Assembly: GCF_003058325.1 (NCBI RefSeq)
Contig: NZ_CP028843.1
Span: forward strand, 3,655,501 to 3,719,500
Direction of reading: 5' to 3'
Origin: Methylobacterium currus
Lineage (GTDB): Bacteria > Pseudomonadota > Alphaproteobacteria > Rhizobiales > Beijerinckiaceae
DNA: 64,000 nt
Each line of letters begins with the position of its first letter. Position 1 is the first letter of the stretch. The translations under genes and the position numbers were made by a program. The notes beneath the pieces are model-generated. The model worked only from the letters and a program-made list of their open reading frames with translations, had not been told where the DNA came from and searched no databases. Positions 44,668 through 54,900 of this stretch are shown one piece after another.

Positions 44668-45533
44668 CTAGAGCGTGTTATGAACGAGTTAGGGTGGCGT
44701 TGCGTTGAGAGTGATGCCGACCGATCGCCGCGCCTACCCGTCCGACGTGTCCGATGAAGAATGGGCGCTGGTGGCCCCCTACCTCGCGTTGCTGCGGGAG
44801 GACTCGGCCCAGCGCGACCACGATCTGCGCGAGGTGTTCAACGGGCTGCGCTCCATCGTGAAGACGGGTGCGCCTTGGCGGTTCATGCCGCACGATTTGC
44901 CGCCATGGGCCACGGTCTACCAGCAGACGCAACGCTGGCTATCAGCCGACAGCTTCGTGGATGTGGCTGGCGACCTGCGGGCGGTGCTGCGGATGGCGGC
45001 GGAGCGGGAGCCAGAGCCCTCGGCGGTGATCCTCGACAGCCGGACGCTGCGGTCCTCGCCCGAGAGCGGCGAGCGGGCAGGCTACGACGGGGCCAAGCGC
45101 AAGCGGGGGGCGAAGGTGCCTCTGGCGGTGGACACGCCCGGCCATGTCGTGACGCTGCACGTGACGCCCGCCAGTACCGACGACCGAGCCGAGGTCGGCC
45201 GGCTGGCGGCCGGTGTTCAGGCGGAGACAAGCGACAGCGTCAAGTTGGGCTTTGTCGATCAGGGCTATTCCGGTCCCAAGCCCGCAGCCGCCGCGAGTGC
45301 CCACGGCATTGACCTGGAGGTGGTGAAGGCGCCCCAGGCCAAGCGCGGCTTCGTCCTGCTGCCGCGCCGGTGGGTGGTGGAGCGCTCGTTTGCCTGGGCC
45401 ACTCGCTGTCGGCGACTGGTCAAGGATTACGAGCGCTACGCCACGACGTTGGCTGGTCTGCACATGGTCGACTTCGTCTGTCTCATGCTCAAGCAAGCCG
45501 GAAAACTTATGACAAGTGCATAGCACGCTCTAG
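44668..45533. mobile_element. IS5-family insertion sequence, CTAG target
   Basis: A complete element of about 858 bp (44672-45529) flanked by CTAG on both sides (44668-44671 and 45530-45533), the target duplication of the IS427-like group. Terminal repeats begin AGCGTG and end CACGCT. Confidence 0.85.
44714..45523 (+). CDS. IS5-family transposase, intact
   Basis: A 269-residue DDE transposase in one frame. It starts MPTDRRAYPSDVSDEEWALV, followed by VFNGLRSIVKTGAPWRFMPH, as in the IS5 group. Catalytic segments are VILDSRTLRS (first Asp), VKLGFVDQGYSGPKP (second Asp) and RRWVVERSFAWATRCRRLVK (the Glu region). ATG 44714 is preferred over the TTG at 44705. Unlike the IS5 remnants at 14.7 and 28.4 kb, this one looks functional. 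Confidence 0.9.
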   Translation: MPTDRRAYPSDVSDEEWALVAPYLALLREDSAQRDHDLREVFNGLRSIVKTGAPWRFMPHDLPPWATVYQQTQRWLSADSFVDVAGDLRAVLRMAAEREPEPSAVILDSRTLRSSPESGERAGYDGAKRKRGAKVPLAVDTPGHVVTLHVTPASTDDRAEVGRLAAGVQAETSDSVKLGFVDQGYSGPKPAAAASAHGIDLEVVKAPQAKRGFVLLPRRWVVERSFAWATRCRRLVKDYERYATTLAGLHMVDFVCLMLKQAGKLMTSA

Positions 45534-45599
45534 CTACGTTAAACAACTCTTCGTCCAGCGGTCAAGCAAAGGCAGTAGCCGCCGGATTTGATTAGAGTT

Positions 45600-46610
45600 T
45601 TACATCTGAGATTTATTTTGTCTTTGATTAGACAGCCACCGATCAACCGATAGGATTAAAGAGCAGGCGCAGCGCATGGCCGGAAACAAGAGGGCGTGCA
45701 TCATGTGCGCATTGATATCAAGATCAGCGCCAATCTCACCCTTAGGTGCAACGGTCAAGCTTATTGTATATTTTAAATATTCTGCGTCGTACTTGGCCGC
45801 ATTGTGTACAATTACGTTCCGCACTAGATTCAGAATTTTAATATGAGAATTGTCTATCAAGCCTGATATTGAAGGATCGTGAGAGTGGAAGGAAGCTTTA
45901 TATCTTTTGATTATTTCCGATATGTTATCAAAACTCTCTTTTTCGCGGATCAGCGTCCCTAATCTATTAGAAATATTAAAGTTGTATTGCTTCATTCTTT
46001 CGACATGGATAATCGATCCCAGAGTTTTGCCGTCGTAGCCGCATAGCTCGCCTGGACAGATATTTACGGCCTGCTCCCAAAGATCCGCAAACATAATCTC
46101 GATCGATGTCCATGCGCCCGTTATTTGTGCAAGCAGTAGAGATCGAACTCCACTGCGAACGGCAGGATTTTGACATGTGAACGCTAAATTATAAAAAGAC
46201 GTATCTATAATCTTGCATATATAATCCGGATGGGTGCCTTTAGAATACCCGGGATAATAATCAATCCAAAAATTTTATATGTCAAAATTTATTTTTTCAT
46301 CGACAAATCTTCGTTTATGCAGCTCGCTCAATGAATCTTGGCGATCTTTTAACTCGAACGTTGCATTCAGAGTGGCGCGCTCTATCACTACGGTCGGGGC
46401 TATTACATTCAGTAGCAAATTAGATAAATTCCTTGTCTGCGTAATGTTATCTCTAAACGAATAAAAAACGTCTCTTATTTCGGAGAAATGCAGCGGTTCG
46501 ACTAGGAAAAGCGGGTCAGCCCACGCAGTTCCATGCCGAAAAAAAGTTAAATCCATTTTTGTTTTCTCGAACGAAGCCAGCTCTTCAGTGCTAAGATTAG
46601 GGTTGTCCAT
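45600..46610 (-). pseudogene. HEPN-like hypothetical gene interrupted by an in-frame TAA
   Basis: From ATG 46610 the frame runs 111 codons to TAA 46277-46275, then stays open in the same frame for 224 more codons to 45600. The sequence on both sides is protein-like (FRDNITQTRNLSNLLLNVIA before; YYPGYSKGTHPDYICKIIDT and LLLAQITGAWTSIEIMFADL after). Near the end RNVIVHN matches the Rx4-6H motif of HEPN domains, often toxins or RNases. A shorter protein could restart at ATG 46094. The DNA is strongly AT-rich, suggesting acquisition. Without experiment I treat it as one broken gene. Confidence 0.6.
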
Positions 46611-46902
46611 AATGCCGCGCTCTTCAGAGTCCGAATCAACGTTTGCATGGTTTTAGCACATCGCTAACACGGAGCCGCCTATGCCATGACGTTTTTGGCA
46701 ACTCGATTGCGGTCCGACAGGAAGGCAAGGTCGAGCGATCGTCCTGGTGTCTGGAAAATTTGAAAAGCCAAACTTCAGATCGTTAAGTTAATCGGCTCAT
46801 TGATCGGAGATGGAATGACTAGTCGCGAGCGATTGATGATAAGCAGTCCATGCTGAATTAGGCGGAGAAGCCGGGTCTTGATACAATTATAGACTGCGCG
46901 TA

Positions 46903-47145
46903 TCAGATTAGTGCCAGCAGGACCGCTGTCCGAACAGCATTCCGCCGCCGAGCTGGGCTAGCACCCTCCACCGCCAGTTCCTCCATCGACCACGGGTGCG
47001 CCAGGACAGTCGCGGTGATGTCGAGGCGATGCTTCCCGACCTCCAGCACCGTTGGCTTCGACGGATCGGCGAGGTAGGCCGCGATCGCCGAGTCGAGCGC
47101 ATTGTCGGCCAGAAGCTTCGCTCGGTAGGCCTCACCGCCGGTCAT
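46903..47145 (-). CDS. Small hypothetical protein, 80 residues
   Basis: It starts MTGGEAYRAKLLADNALDSA, then AIAAYLADPSKPTVLEVGKH. The start overlaps the stop of the upstream gene (ATGA), so the two are coupled. No domain recognised. It belongs to the cassette whose other copy at 31.8 kb is broken. Confidence 0.65.
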   Translation of the reverse strand: MTGGEAYRAKLLADNALDSAIAAYLADPSKPTVLEVGKHRLDITATVLAHPWSMEELAVEGASPARRRNAVRTAVLLALI

Positions 47146-47516
47146 CGCCTGCACTCCCACACCGGGATCATGCCCGGCATCTTCACCGGCTCGTGCCGGT
47201 AGGCCGTCCACTTCCCGAGTTTGATCCACTCGGGCATGACCTCGTGCACGTCGACCGAGAGAGGCATGAGGATCCCGCAGAAATCGCCCCGCATCGTGCC
47301 GGTCTGAGGCCCGACGCCAAACAGCCGCAGCGTGTCCCACCCCGCGGCGTGCGCCTGGATGCCCCACCGCTCGACGAACTCCTGGCAGCGCCGATGCGTC
47401 TCGGCCCACTCGTCGGGGCGGAGGCCGGGGCAGGGCGGCACGCCGAGGGAGAGGCTGGCGAGGCCGCGTGACCATTCGAGGACGCCTGGGAGGGCAGGGG
47501 AGGCGGGATCGCTCAT
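47142..47516 (-). CDS. Hypothetical protein, intact paralogue of 31839-32146
   Basis: A 124-residue protein with VLEWSRGLASLSLGVPPCPG, ETHRRCQEFVERWGIQAHAA, GWDTLRLFGVGPQTG and a C-terminal VMPEWIKLGKWTAYRHEPVK. Function unknown. The broken copy at 31.8-32.1 kb shows high identity and the same upstream bases (CATGCTGATTCGCGT). Two 19-bp direct repeats lie just upstream. Confidence 0.7.
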   Translation of the reverse strand: MSDPASPALPGVLEWSRGLASLSLGVPPCPGLRPDEWAETHRRCQEFVERWGIQAHAAGWDTLRLFGVGPQTGTMRGDFCGILMPLSVDVHEVMPEWIKLGKWTAYRHEPVKMPGMIPVWECRR

Positions 47517-47559
47517 GCTGATTCGCGTGGCCCGGTTCGAGGTGAGGGGCGGCCGGCAC

Positions 47560-47645
47560 CTGTGCCCACTTTTGTGCGGGCACAGATGAAGCACCTCAGG
47601 CAGCGAACAGACGCCACACAGGGAGACTGTGCCCACTTTTGTGCG
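47560..47645. repeat. Two identical 19-bp direct repeats upstream of the small-gene cassette
   Basis: CTGTGCCCACTTTTGTGCG occurs at 47560-47578 and again at 47627-47645, 67 bp apart. The first is followed by GGCACAG, giving partial dyad symmetry. Degenerate forms of the same pair (TGTGCC..TTGTGC) occur upstream of the broken copy near 32188-32270. They may be promoters or binding sites. Confidence 0.8.
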
Positions 47646-48128
47646 TCCGCAATTCGCGTTCTGTTCCCAGATGTCCGCGATGTCCGCGGTAGCAAACCCT
47701 GGAAAACAAAGGAGAAAATGGCTGGGGCGCCAGGATTCTCAGCCAAAACCGAAGGGGTACGACATCAAGGGGTTAAGCCCCCGATCACCCGTCTTGAGCG
47801 GCATCGGACCTAGGAAATGGACCATCGGATTGGACCCTGGTCAACGCTCGGTTTTAAGCGCTCCACAGCCTGTAGAAATCGGCGGCGGATCCGCAAAGCG
47901 CCGTAAGCCGACCTTCCGTCGGCAGGCGCCGAACCGCCGCTCTGGACCTGATACGGACCCTCACGACGTCCACCTCGGGGCATTCCACAGCGCCGGCTCT
48001 CTATGAATAGCTTACTTGAGAAAGTCCGTTTCGAATGGCCTCTGACAGTATATAGAATAGATTGTAGATCACGGTGGACAATAAGATTCCAACCGAACTG
48101 CCCGAATTAAGTGAAGAAAGCGACGTGA
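47646..48128. other. Gap without a supported gene
   Basis: No convincing gene between the direct repeats and the end of the SLATT gene. Base composition falls toward the AT-rich defence locus. Confidence 0.5.
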
Positions 48129-48698
48129 CTATTTGTGCGCCAAGAGGTACAACCCGGCAGGCAGAGCCAAAGAAAAAATTACAAGAGCGATTCTCAGCGA
48201 AAGAGGCACCATATCCTTCCAAGTAAATTTTCGCTGCTCGTTAATCCATGCTCTCTCTTGCTGTGCGAAAAACTTGTAGTGTGTGAACCAATCGGAAAAG
48301 AGTATCTGCTTGCTGATTGATGCAGCATAGAAACTGCTCTCGAGTTCTGCGAGGCGAGCGTGGCTTTGCTCCACGTCAGAACCACCTTGGACTTCATAAT
48401 ATAAATCTCGAAGCTGGTTGTAAATTTGGGTCAGCTTCCGGCCAACCTCATCATATTCTTTACTTCGATAGGCTGCGATATAGACGTTGCACAGTCCAAG
48501 CACGGCCAAGCACGCTGAGGGTACCTTTGCGGAGAGGGGCTCCCAAACCAGCGCAAATATTCCGACCGCGCTTGATATGAAGCCGATCCAACCCGGCACT
48601 TTCTCGACAAGATCGAAGGTTGCAAAATGCTTCTTCGCGCCGAACCCTACGTTGTAGCCGGTGTTGGCTATCGCCTTAAGAAGACCAGCTCTGTCCAC
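48129..48698 (-). CDS. SLATT-type transmembrane effector (CBASS-associated)
   Basis: A 189-residue protein with two N-terminal membrane segments (WIGFISSAVGIFALVW and VPSACLAVLGLCNVYIAAY), a long helical cytosolic part (EVGRKLTQIYNQLRDLYYEV, RLAELESSFYAAS) and a third hydrophobic segment at the C-terminus. This is the layout of SLATT domains, which pair with CD-NTases and are thought to form pores when a cyclic nucleotide signal appears. GTG 48698 lies 8 bp after the stop of the CD-NTase gene with an AGGA site, so both are one operon. DNA is AT-richer than the surroundings. Confidence 0.75.
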   Translation of the reverse strand: MDRAGLLKAIANTGYNVGFGAKKHFATFDLVEKVPGWIGFISSAVGIFALVWEPLSAKVPSACLAVLGLCNVYIAAYRSKEYDEVGRKLTQIYNQLRDLYYEVQGGSDVEQSHARLAELESSFYAASISKQILFSDWFTHYKFFAQQERAWINEQRKFTWKDMVPLSLRIALVIFSLALPAGLYLLAHK

Positions 48699-48706
48699 CG
48701 GATATC

Positions 48707-49425
48707 CTACTCGGTTATGGGAACGTGAATGCGATCTTTGGCGACGACGACGCCGTCTTTCACGGCGTAGCATTCTACAATATGGTCGCCCCGAAAGTTG
48801 GTCCTTTCTATCTTCTCCAGACGGCCGTCATCCGGTACGATCTCGCCTCGGATACAATCACGTCTCACGGCCGTGGGACCTCTATTGAGCACCTTCCACA
48901 GCAACGTGAAAGGCGGAGGTACGTCGGTATCAGTGACGAAGAATTTCAAGTCCTTCTTCGCCTGGAGAACGCGGCTCGCGGCAAGCAAGCTGCGTAGGAG
49001 GGATGGGCGAAAGCCATCCTGCTTCACCTCGCACTCCAGTTCGATATCGAAGCGGATATCGATTGGGTACATGTCCTCGATAAAGCGTTCGGTGTTTCGA
49101 GCCTCGTAGCCCCCAGACTTGAGAGCGGACTCGAAAGCCGAGTCCGCAGCCGTGGTTGCAACGGGTCTGGGCGGGAAGTTCGATCCGAAAACTTTGCGCC
49201 AGCGGTCGTTGCGGTAATCCTGTGTTTCCGCCTCGATCGCTTTCAAGCAAAGATCGTACGCCTTCCCTGCCTTTCTGCGAAAATCCTTCTTTACCTTGAC
49301 ACGCTGGCCGCTCCCCAGTGCGGCGTAATAATCTTGCTTCGGCTGATCCTTGAGAAATGCAAAGAAATCTCGGCTCATCCAGTCGTAATATAGGTAGCTC
49401 TTTCCGTCGTAAGCGTCAGTCTTGT
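48707..49425 (-). pseudogene. CD-NTase gene, 3' part (AGS-C sensor domain)
   Basis: The C-terminal part of the nucleotidyltransferase cut by the IS110 element. It begins DAYDGKSYLYYDWMSRDFFA (end of the SMODS helical region) and continues through KKDFRRKAGKAYDLCLKAIE. It ends in the AGS-C sensor pattern (FFVTDTDVPPPFTLLWKVLN, then TNFRGDHIVECYAVKDGVV). The full gene would be 48707-51403 less the insertion. Without its catalytic half it has no enzyme activity. Confidence 0.8.
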
Positions 49426-50798
49426 GTGGATGGCTCCCGCATTGCAAGCGGCGAATTGAGCTTCTGACGCGTTGGTCGGGTGCAGTCTTGTGTCCGGCCT
49501 GTTGATGCAGTCGTTCATGTGACCGCTGGCCCTGATGGTATCCGCGAGCTGGGTCCCACTCTGCTTTGCGGGCTATCACGCCCTGGACTAGCGGCGGGGT
49601 GTCCCGGCTCCCGGGCTGACCGGTTCGCCATCAACTCTCATCGTCCTCGCAACCTGGAAAAGTCTCCTTGCCGTGCTGTCAGGCGGCCGCGGCCAGGGGT
49701 GCGCGGTAGGTGCCGCCGCGGGTCATGATCGCCCAGGCGACCCGCGCCGTGCGATTGGCCGCCGCAACGGTCACCACGCGCACCGGCTTGCGCTGCAGCA
49801 GTGCCGGCAGCCGCGGGTCGACCGAGGTCGGCGTCGCCTTCGCGCGCCGGATCAGAGAGGTCATGCCGACCACGAGCAGGCGACGCAGGTAGCGGTCGCC
49901 CATGCGTGAGATCCGGCCCAGGCGCTCCTTGCCGCCGCTGCAGTTCTGAAGCGGCGTCAGCCCTAACGAGGCGGCGAACTGCCGACCGGAGCGGAAGCGC
50001 TCGGGCTCGCTCACCGAGGCGGCCAGCGCGGTCGCCGAGACGATGCCGACACCCGGGATCGTCGCAAGCCGCTGCGACAGGTCGCTGTCCCGATGCCAGG
50101 CCAGCAACTCCTTCTCCAGCCGGGTGAGCTGGATCTGCACGGCACCGATCTGGTCGGCCAGCCCGGTCACCACGCGCTGGGCGAGCGGCGGCACCTCGGC
50201 CGCGTCTCCGGCCGAGAGCCGGGCCGCCAGTTCGAGCGCGTGCCGCAAGCCCCGCGCCATCTCGATCCCGAACTCGGCGAGCAGGCCGCGGATCATGTTC
50301 ACCAACTGCGTGCGTTGCTTGACCAGCAGATCGCGCGTCCGGTGCAGCGCCAGCGCCGCCTGCTGGTCGGTCGACTTCACCGGCACGAACCGCATGCTCG
50401 GGCGCGTCACCGCCTCACAGATGGCTGCGGCATCGTTCGCATCGGTTTTGCCGCGCTTGACGTACGGCTTCACGTAAGCCGGCGGCATCAGCCGCACGTC
50501 GTGGCCGAGGCTCATGAGCTCCCGGGCCCAGTGGTGCGCCGTGCCGCACGCCTCCATGCCGACCAGGCAGCGCGGCAGCTTGGCGAAGAACGGCACGACC
50601 TGCGCCCGCCTCAAGGCCTTGCGCACGACGACGTGCCCAACTGCATCGACGGCGTGAACCTGAAAGATGCTTTTGGCCAGATCGATGCCGACGGTGGTGA
50701 TCTCCATGGGGATGGCTCCTGCATGAGCGTGGCTGCTGCTTTGACAGCAACCACATCTTGGCATCGAGATGCCGTCAGTCGGAGCGGGAGCCATCCAC
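49426..50798. mobile_element. IS110-family element inside the CD-NTase gene
   Basis: A 15-bp inverted repeat GTGGATGGCTCCCGC marks both ends (49426-49440 and, reversed, 50784-50798). Inverted repeats near the ends point to the IS1111-like subgroup. The CD-NTase reading frame is recognisable on both sides. Confidence 0.85.
49679..50707 (-). CDS. IS110-family transposase, intact
   Basis: A 342-residue DEDD transposase. The N-terminal RuvC-like domain starts TVGIDLAKSIFQVHAVDAVG, with VGMEACGTAHHWARELMSLG and KTDANDAAAICEAV carrying acidic residues. The C-terminal transposase_20 domain shows LATIPGVGIVSATALAASV and SGRQFAASLGLTP. ATG 50707 follows a Gly-rich leader. It appears intact, so the insertion may still be mobile. 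Confidence 0.92.
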   Translation of the reverse strand: MEITTVGIDLAKSIFQVHAVDAVGHVVVRKALRRAQVVPFFAKLPRCLVGMEACGTAHHWARELMSLGHDVRLMPPAYVKPYVKRGKTDANDAAAICEAVTRPSMRFVPVKSTDQQAALALHRTRDLLVKQRTQLVNMIRGLLAEFGIEMARGLRHALELAARLSAGDAAEVPPLAQRVVTGLADQIGAVQIQLTRLEKELLAWHRDSDLSQRLATIPGVGIVSATALAASVSEPERFRSGRQFAASLGLTPLQNCSGGKERLGRISRMGDRYLRRLLVVGMTSLIRRAKATPTSVDPRLPALLQRKPVRVVTVAAANRTARVAWAIMTRGGTYRAPLAAAA

Positions 50799-51403
50799 CC
50801 CATCTGCTTTAGAAAGTTGTAGGCGAGAGTGTCTATCAGCAACCCGCCCATCGCAACGCCATGCTTATTTTTCCAAGCGCGTGCCATCCGAGCCAGCCGA
50901 CGAAGGTTGTCATTCTTCTGGGCGTTGAATTCCATCATAGCCTTGAGCTCATCTCGCGGCTTAGTAATTTTCCAACTTCCATCCTTGTAGCTATCTGGAT
51001 ATTTGTAAGAGTTATCACTCTGCTCGAAAACAGGCTGAACCTCGATATGGAAGTTCGAATAGAGCACACGTACCACGAGGCGATCGACTTTGACTGTCGT
51101 GGAAGGATAGCGGGCCTTTATGGCTGCTGCGCAGTCAGAGAGAAGCCGATACTGACCGCCGTCCTTATAGTCATTCCATGTTTTAGCCGGCATGATATAG
51201 AGCATGTCGAGATCGGAAACGCCTTTGATGGCCGTATGACGACCATAGGAGCCGACCTGCAGACTGTTTGCAATTTTTGACTCAGTGTCCCGGAATTTCT
51301 TATTCAGCGCAGCCGTGATCTCGCCGTAACGTGCCGAGATCGTCAGGCCGTTCGTAATCTTGATATTGCCAAGAAAGCTTCGAAATGCATCCGCAACGCT
51401 CAT
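50799..51403 (-). pseudogene. CD-NTase gene, 5' part (SMODS nucleotidyltransferase domain)
   Basis: About 200 residues from ATG 51403. It has the CD-NTase active-site pattern: LQVGSYGRHTAIKGVSDLDM (GS at 51-52, Asp 64 and 66), with a third acidic residue in HIEVQPVFE (Glu 121). It runs on through SWKITKPRDELKAMMEFNAQ and LARMARAWKNKHGVAMGGLL to AYNFLKQMGW, where the IS110 element begins. CD-NTases of this type make cyclic oligonucleotide signals in CBASS phage defence. The interruption inactivates it. Confidence 0.85.
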
Positions 51404-51946
51404 GGCGCATCCCAGCGAGGCCACGCCGAGCGCGCGACGGCACGATCTAACACTATGATGGATTATCGGACGAGCTGCTAACTTTACGAGTAGCATCTTG
51501 CGAGAAAGTTGTGGAATAGTGTCTGGAGGCGAGTATGGCTACGAGGTAGCAAGCCTCATGACCGCACGGCTAAATTTTTGGATTTGCGGCAATAAACGTT
51601 GCCTAACTCGCGGCGTCGGAATGTGTTACTGCAGAAAACACTTCGTTAAACCGGCCAATCTGTATCTGCGATCTGAGCGATAGAACGAGATGCAGCCTAC
51701 TGGATGGCACGGTCCGATTGGGGTGCACTCAAATCAGACCGATTTCTACCGACTTGAACGTCTTCTCTCGACCACGACCCAGAATTTCACTCTCCACCTT
51801 GTCCGAATCTTCAGGTGAAACGGGTCAAATGTCCGCAAGGGGTTAGCAATTCGCATGTTGCTTGTTCGGCTTCGAGTCGGAAGCCGGCCTGCAATGCCTA
51901 ACTAGAATTGGACCATCGCGGCTGGCTTACTCACGCGCGCTTCCAG
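51404..51946. other. Gap between the helicase and CD-NTase genes
   Basis: About 540 bp with no supported gene. A 61-codon frame on the plus strand (51498-51683) has no ribosome site or family. It may hold the promoter of the CD-NTase - SLATT pair. Confidence 0.5.
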
Positions 51947-54900
51947 CTACTGATTCACATCATCTGCGGACCAGCCGGTAGTACCCCGCTTTCCCAGCGC
52001 TACCCGACCCTGGATCTGGTTGGTGGAGGGCTCGTAGATGAATCCCGCTTGGCGCGATTTCAGGCCTAATAGCGTGCGGACCTCAGACGCCATGGCGACA
52101 CGTAGCCCGTTCGGTGACGCGACACCGGCTTCGATCCGGCATTTACCCTTGCGAAGAGCCGCCGCCTCCTGAGCTGCCGCCATGACCCACACATCTTGCC
52201 GATCAGTGGCACGGTTGACGCCGTCGAGCAGGGCAACCAGTGGCGCAAGACGCGGTGGAGCAGCATTCGTTGCGAACGTGTAGAGGATCCCGATTCCGGT
52301 AAGCGCACAGATCCTAACATCCTCTGGGTGCACAGATTGTCCACTCCAGCCACACGTTTGGGCTTCAGCAGGTAGACAATATACTCCATGCGCGGCCCGC
52401 ACGGCTTTCTCCTCCAGCATCAGCGCTCCAGAAACGCTACTCGGCACGAGGAGACGCTTTAACGCCCGGTGTCCCGTAACGACGCAACGGTCAAGCTCCG
52501 ATGGAAGGGCGCGAGTTCCCGTGGCTGCGCAGGACTCCAGGATACCGGGACGAACCAGATGTCCCGTCACCCCGCACCGTTCGCCCTCGCTCGGGGCGAG
52601 GAGGGCTTGCGACTGGTGGCAGGCCACGAATTCGTCCTGATGGCCAATGCGCCCGGATACGGCCGACGACGCGGCCCGATCCTCTCGGAACAGCTTGCCT
52701 GACAGATCACTCGTCCGGAGCTCGCTTCGCAACGCTTCGTCGCCCGAGAAGACGCAGCGCCCGAAATAGTTGGCCTCTGCATGCTTGCCGCTGACTGCTG
52801 ATGTTTTGAGATGGTCACGTCCTACGAGTTTGCCAGTCATGGCCGACCGCTCGACCTCATCGGTCAGGAGGCAGCGATTTGTCAGCGCACACCGGACCAC
52901 GAACTCAGGCAGCGCCCGACGTCCATTAAGTTCCGACACCACCAAGCGATGCCGCAGTTCCCGCTTCCCGCTGATCGCGCATGCATCGAGGCAGGTCTCC
53001 GGTAAGGCCTGCTGATTAGGGCCGCATGATACCAGTGCCGGCGCCGCTAAAATGTGGCTAGAGGAGGGGACGATCGTCAGCTCATCTGCATAGCCGCCGT
53101 CGCCGACCCGGTAGCTGACCCGCAGCTGCACGTCCCGGAGAACAGCGCCTTCCGCGCCTGCCAGCACGAACGACAGGCGCGGTGTAAAATCCTCCTCCAT
53201 CTTGGCACGCTTTCGGGCATCCTGGCCCGCCGAGGCCATCTCCTGTCCGCGCCGTTCCAGGTAGAAGCGCGTGAACTCCGCGATGCCCGGGTCCTGACGG
53301 GCCGCCTCCATGACTTGGTCGATGCTAAGCCCCAACGCATCGGAGGCTGCATCGAGAACCAGAGGGAGCGGAGCTAAAGCATCACGGGTAAATGAGAACT
53401 TTGCCCGATTGCGCGGTGCACAACGCACCTCGATCAGCCGCTCGTAGGCGTCGTGCGCAACGGTCGCCCGTACACGAACCAGGATAACCCCTTCGAACCA
53501 GCGGCGCGCGGCCGCGCTTTCCGTGCCGACCAGAGTCCCCCCGAAGCTTTCGACCCATTGTCTCGCCGCTGCATCTGCCCCACGCCGCGGATCCTCGTCG
53601 AGGTCACGGACCGCATAGCGGCCGCTGACCACCATCCGCTGTACCATCCGGCTGAAGGCAGGCGACCCCGGCTGGTAAAGCGAGGACCGCGTCCCGCTCA
53701 TCGCGTCGCGCTCGAAGCGGATCACTTCCTGGCCGCCCTCATCCTCAACCGCGAACAGACGGTTGGCCAACGGCGTGACCCGCGCGCCGAGCTGGCCCAG
53801 AGCGCCAAGAGCAAAGGGCTGGTACTCCATCGAGCGCGTCTGCGGCGGCAGGCTTGGTGCCTGCGGCCCGACATAGCCCTGGCCATCCGTGTCCCCGAGC
53901 ATCGCATCGATGCGTTTTTCTTCCTCTAGGAGCGCCTGCTTAGCCGCCGCGATGCTCTGCTCGGCCATTGCCACGCTTGCTTTGACGTCCGCGCCCTTGA
54001 GCGCTGCCACCACAAGTTCGCGGATCCGTTCTTCGAAGCCCGCGGCGCCATCCTCGCCCCCCACGGAGCCTTCCAGCAGAGATTCGATGTCGCCTATGGC
54101 GCTCGTCGACATTTGCAGCTTCTCCATGAGCCGCCCGACAATGTACTCCTCGAAAGTCCCCTGCAGCGTGACATTCAGAATGCTGACATGGGCGTGCTGG
54201 GATGCAAGCCGTTGTACCCGGCCGATGCGTTGTTCCACGATCATCGGGTTCCAGGGTAGGTCGTAGTTCACCAGCACATTGGCGACCTGCAGGTTCACGC
54301 CCTCTGACCCAGCCTCGGTCGAAACGATGACGCGGTAGCCGGGCGGATTGGCGCGGAAGCGTCCGATTGTCTCCTGGTTGCGCGCACCAGACGTGCCGTT
54401 GATAATCCCCACCGTCAGGCCGTGTCCCTCCAGAAACTCCTGGATGGTGGTCTGAGTCTCCCGCCGTCCCGTGAAGACGACGAGCCGCCAGCTGTCCGGA
54501 TTCTCGTGTTTCAATTGGGTGATCAGTCGTCCGAGGCCATCTAGCTTCGCGCTCGTCGTCATGCCCCGCACGACTGACCGCACCGCGCCCGCGAAATCGG
54601 GCCCAATCGTGCCGTTGCGCTCCATGTTATCGAGCTGGGCGCTGAGCGCGTGCGGGCTACTTGTCAGCGCCTGGAGGATGCCGATCTGCGCCAGACGATT
54701 GAGCTTCTCGATACCCTTGGCGACGATTGCGATCAGTTCGAGCTCGGCTGGTGTCGGCTGCACCCGGTGCAGCTGCACTTTGCGGTCGGGGAAATGGAGC
54801 TTGGCGTCGCCGCGACGCACCCGAGACATGTAACCATAGACGATCGACCGGAACGCCTCGGCCGCCTCCGGCTTCAGCTGGCGTGCCTGCTCTCGGTCAC

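Noticed and set aside
51498..51683. 61-codon plus-strand frame between the helicase and CD-NTase genes
   Set aside because: No ribosome site, no recognisable family, and it runs against both neighbours.
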